Source: CAVSCD01 sp963726335
GTDB taxonomy: Bacteria; Acidobacteriota; Aminicenantia; Aminicenantales; UBA8522
Assembly: GCA_963726335.1 (NCBI GenBank)
Contig: CAVSCD010000010.1
Location: 558,001 to 622,000, forward strand
Direction of reading: 5' to 3'
Length of the DNA stretch: 64,000 nucleotides
In this document: one piece after another, positions 61,528 to 64,000 of the stretch
Position numbering within the stretch: position 1 is the first letter of the stretch
Layout: every line of letters starts with the position of its first letter
The notes under the pieces: generated by a model
What the model was told of the DNA's origin: nothing
What the model saw: only the letters and a program-made list of their open reading frames with translations
Database searches by the model: none
Program-made: the position numbers and the translations under genes

Positions 61528-64000
61528 TCACTTCGCCGGGCCGAAGACCCTGTCCAGAAAATCGATCTCGTCGCGCCTTTGTTCCATACGCAGCCAGACG
61601 GCGTGGCCGGCGTCATAGAGCTTGAGCACTTTGTCCTTGTCCGGGGTGCCGAACAGCCGCAACAGGGGATGAACCCTCTGTTCGAGCGAAGTTGCAAAGT
61701 CGTACTTTCCGTTCTGGATCAAAACGGGCGCGGTGATCCGGGGCGCGAGATTGAACGGGCTGTAGTCGGGCGGCAAGCCTAAGTACAGGTCGGCTCCGAT
61801 CAGGACGAGGGCCTTGATCCTTTTCTCGATGGCGGGAATAATGGCCCCCATCCCGGCCCCCCAGCTCAGACCCTCGAAAGCCAGCTTTTTCGTATCGAAT
61901 TCCGGCCGAGTCTCCAGGTAATCGACCGTCCGCATGAAGTCCCTGACCATCATGGCGCGACGCTCTTGACCTGTCGTTTTCGATTTTATCTCTGGAGTCC
62001 ACTTCCGGTCGAATGTCCCCATGATGAGGGGTATCACAACCGCCCGTCCCGTCTTGGTTAAGATGTCAGGACCATCTTTGGTGGTGTATTCAAAAATCGA
62101 TTTAACAATCTGCGCCCCTGAACCCGGCCACTGGATCACAACCTGGAACGGCCTTTTCCCTTCTTTCGGGATCATTAAATAAGCGCCTGTCCTATCCCCC
62201 ACGTAGGCCGGGTCGAAAGTGACCTTCTCGAAAACGGTGAACCTCGTCCAATCCTCTTTTTCTTCGACCTTGGGGTTCAATGGGCTCTTCGCATATTCAT
62301 AGACCTTCATGTAGGCCTGGAACATTTCGTCCGAACAGGGTTTCATCTCGGCCAAAGGAGGCAGCGTCTCCGAAGGAATGGGCTTGGCCGCCTCGGCGTC
62401 CACGGAGGAGGGTGTCAGGTATTTAATGCAGCGTAAGCCGAAATCGGGATAGCGGAACCAGGGCGGATACCTATCGAGATTGGCGAACATATAGTTGGGC
62501 TCGTCCCAGGCGCCACCGACATTCCCTCTTTGCCCGTCGACCGTCTCGTTGGTGCACCATTCTTTGACGTTTCCTGCCAGGTCATATATGCCAGCCGGCG
62601 AAATGCCTCGCATCTGGCCCACCGGGACCGGACCTTTTTGGCCGAAATTGCTGAGAGGGATGATATACCCCGAATCGAGCATCCCCTGAGCTTCGTGGTC
62701 GCCGGCCGCCCATTTCCAGTGATACACCGTGGGCAGTGCTTTTCCGGCGTATTCCGCAAACGCCGCAGCCTCATACCAGCTGACGCCGCCGACCGGATAA
62801 TCGTCCTGGCCCTCGGAATACTCTCCGAATTCCCAAGTGGCCGGACCCGGCCGGTCCGTTTGGTCGACGAAAACTTTCATCGCCTCTTCCCAAGGGATCT
62901 CGTTGCCGTCGCGGATGAATTTGTGCTTCCAGAACTCCGGCTGGCGGTAGCCGCCGTCGCTGACAAAGGCCTTATACTGCCGGTTCGTCACTTCGAACCT
63001 GTCCATGAAGAAATCGCCGAGCTTAAGCGCCGGGACCTTACCGATGCCGTTGAGTGCCGGGGCAAGTTCGCTGTCCGCCCGAACTCGGACCATGCCCGGG
63101 GGGATGGAGCCTTCGGGGTCGAGCTTGGCCTCGATGGGGGGATTCGCTCCGGGATGCTGCGTGCTGGCCGATTCGATGAGACCGGCTCCTCCGATGACTT
63201 CAAACGCCTCCTTGCTGATCTTCCAGTGTTTGTACCCGATCGGGACTTTAGCTTTATCGAGAGGGGTGAGGCCGACAAGTTCAAACGCGCTGTCTGGAGC
63301 AACGTAATCTTTGAGAAAAACCTGGGCGCCCTGCGGGTCGGTCGTGACCGATAAGGAACCCGTCAATTGACCGAGAAATTCCGAGATCTGGGGGTCCTTG
63401 TCAATAAGCTTCGCGGCCTGGTTGGTCAACTTATAGGCCGCCGTAAAATTATTAGCTTGGATGAATTTCTCGACTTGGGGCAACGCAACTTGGCGCGCCC
63501 AGCGGACTTGAGCGTTTCGATGGATAAGCCAGTAGGCGAGTACCCCGATCGCAATCAGCACCGCGGCGGCCGGAAGGAAATACGCCGGCCTCTTCATCCG
63601 CCGCGCCAGGGATGTCAAGTTGAAGAACCCGGCCTCTTCCGCCCGGCGGCTGTCAAGATATCTCCTCAGCTCAATAGCCATCTCGGCGGCCGAATCATAT
63701 CGATCCTCCCGTCTTTTCTTGAGCGCCCGATCGACAATCTTATGAAGCTCAGCCGGAATATCGGGCTTGACCTGACGAATCGGCTTCGGCTCCGCCCCCA
63801 CGATCGAATGGAGAATGATGGTCTCGCGGTCCCCCCGGAAGGGCAGTTGCCCCGTCAGCATCTCGTAGAGCACCACGCCGAACGACCAGATATCCGTGCG
63901 CTTGTCCAGGTCGTCTCCCTGGGCCTGCTCCGGCGACATATTGGCGACCGTCCCGATCGTCATGGCTTCTTTTGTCAGCTGGCTCTCCCCCGCCATCTTG
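61528..64000 (-). CDS. Serine/threonine kinase - PEGA - SUMF1 - alpha/beta hydrolase fusion (5' end outside window)
   Basis: More than 820 residues are visible; the N-lobe is missing past the right edge. In order: kinase C-lobe (IGTVANMSPEQAQGDDLDKR TDIWSFGVVLYEMLTGQLPF), a membrane helix (YFLPAAAVLIAIGVLAYWLI), a PEGA-like domain (LSVTTDPQGAQVFLKDY), a formylglycine-generating-enzyme / SUMF1 domain (LKLGDFFMDRFEVTNRQYKA FVSDGG, YPVGGVSWYEAAAFAEYAGK, AGIYDLAGNVKEWC) and a C-terminal alpha/beta hydrolase (FEGLSWGAGMGAIIPAIEKR with the GxSxG Ser; LYDAGHAVWLR with the His). The kinase faces the cytoplasm; the SUMF1 and hydrolase lie outside. The active Cys pair of true FGE is not visible, so modification may not be its role. 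Typical of Acidobacteriota-like genomes. Confidence 0.88.
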   Translation of the reverse strand, partial: KMAGESQLTKEAMTIGTVANMSPEQAQGDDLDKRTDIWSFGVVLYEMLTGQLPFRGDRETIILHSIVGAEPKPIRQVKPDIPAELHKIVDRALKKRREDRYDSAAEMAIELRRYLDSRRAEEAGFFNLTSLARRMKRPAYFLPAAAVLIAIGVLAYWLIHRNAQVRWARQVALPQVEKFIQANNFTAAYKLTNQAAKLIDKDPQISEFLGQLTGSLSVTTDPQGAQVFLKDYVAPDSAFELVGLTPLDKAKVPIGYKHWKISKEAFEVIGGAGLIESASTQHPGANPPIEAKLDPEGSIPPGMVRVRADSELAPALNGIGKVPALKLGDFFMDRFEVTNRQYKAFVSDGGYRQPEFWKHKFIRDGNEIPWEEAMKVFVDQTDRPGPATWEFGEYSEGQDDYPVGGVSWYEAAAFAEYAGKALPTVYHWKWAAGDHEAQGMLDSGYIIPLSNFGQKGPVPVGQMRGISPAGIYDLAGNVKEWCTNETVDGQRGNVGGAWDEPNYMFANLDRYPPWFRYPDFGLRCIKYLTPSSVDAEAAKPIPSETLPPLAEMKPCSDEMFQAYMKVYEYAKSPLNPKVEEKEDWTRFTVFEKVTFDPAYVGDRTGAYLMIPKEGKRPFQVVIQWPGSGAQIVKSIFEYTTKDGPDILTKTGRAVVIPLIMGTFDRKWTPEIKSKTTGQERRAMMVRDFMRTVDYLETRPEFDTKKLAFEGLSWGAGMGAIIPAIEKRIKALVLIGADLYLGLPPDYSPFNLAPRITAPVLIQNGKYDFATSLEQRVHPLLRLFGTPDKDKVLKLYDAGHAVWLRMEQRRDEIDFLDRVFGPAK

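Noticed and set aside
1..64000. CRISPR arrays, rRNA and tRNA genes, complete insertion sequences, phage
   Set aside because: No regular spaced repeats, no conserved rRNA stretches, no cloverleaf candidates and no transposase or phage genes were seen by eye; small tRNAs could still be missed without a covariance search.

Overview
The window is GC-rich bacterial chromosome, densely coding on both strands. I see no rRNA, tRNA, CRISPR array, complete insertion sequence or phage. Several traits fit a heterotroph of the Acidobacteriota / Candidatus Aminicenantes kind: many Tat- or Sec-exported carbohydrate-active proteins (DUF4091, DUF4838, heparinase-like, Gfo/Idh/MocA), a DUF5916 outer-membrane barrel protein, a kinase-PEGA-SUMF1-hydrolase fusion and archaeal-type phosphohexomutases. 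This placement comes from gene content only and is tentative.

Layout. 1-5.1 kb: end of an ABC ATPase gene, a YtfJ-like protein, DUF6515 and DUF2092 exported proteins, and a DUF4091 glycosidase-like protein. 5.4-10.6 kb (minus): a Tat aldo/keto reductase with two [4Fe-4S] motifs, then a tandem pair of phosphohexomutases. One of the pair has lost its catalytic serine; the other runs in frame, without a stop, into a Tat M28 peptidase. 10.7-16.2 kb (minus): a quinone-oxidoreductase-type MDR, a DUF6498-like membrane protein, a carB fragment, a secreted glycoside hydrolase and an eight-repeat secreted protein. 16.4-20.7 kb (minus): carAB, with carB carrying two apparent frameshifts. 20.8-29.6 kb: a Tat fucose-isomerase-like protein, the DUF5916 barrel, a frameshifted DUF4838 protein and a tandem metallo-beta-lactamase-fold protein.

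29.6-35.6 kb (plus) is a compact six-gene operon that I do not recognise as a described system: a methyltransferase-acyltransferase-zinc-ribbon fusion, a radical SAM/SPASM enzyme, a CrtC/lipocalin-like protein, a PAP2 phosphatase and an ABC-2 exporter. TTAACAA repeats on an 11-bp period, resembling a Pho box, precede it. It looks like a lipid-modification and export unit.

35.6-43.8 kb (plus) is a complete, translationally coupled operon from DAHP synthase through chorismate to prephenate dehydratase and dehydrogenase. A strong promoter precedes it, followed by a short leader reading frame whose last codons are Phe-Tyr-Tyr-Gly-Phe-Tyr-Phe. That run leads into a perfect 9-bp hairpin, as expected of an attenuator sensing Phe/Tyr.

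43.9-64 kb: heparinase-like lyase, an orphan LolD-type ATPase, a large secreted protein, a LemA/TPM operon, a small molybdopterin oxidoreductase, an acetamidase, two Gfo/Idh/MocA proteins, a C45-type hydrolase, a sugar isomerase-like gene, a vapBC module and the kinase fusion, which runs off the right edge.

At least six genes show apparent frameshifts, several beside short C/G runs. Sequencing error is the simplest explanation, and the reading frames given for those genes should be treated with care.
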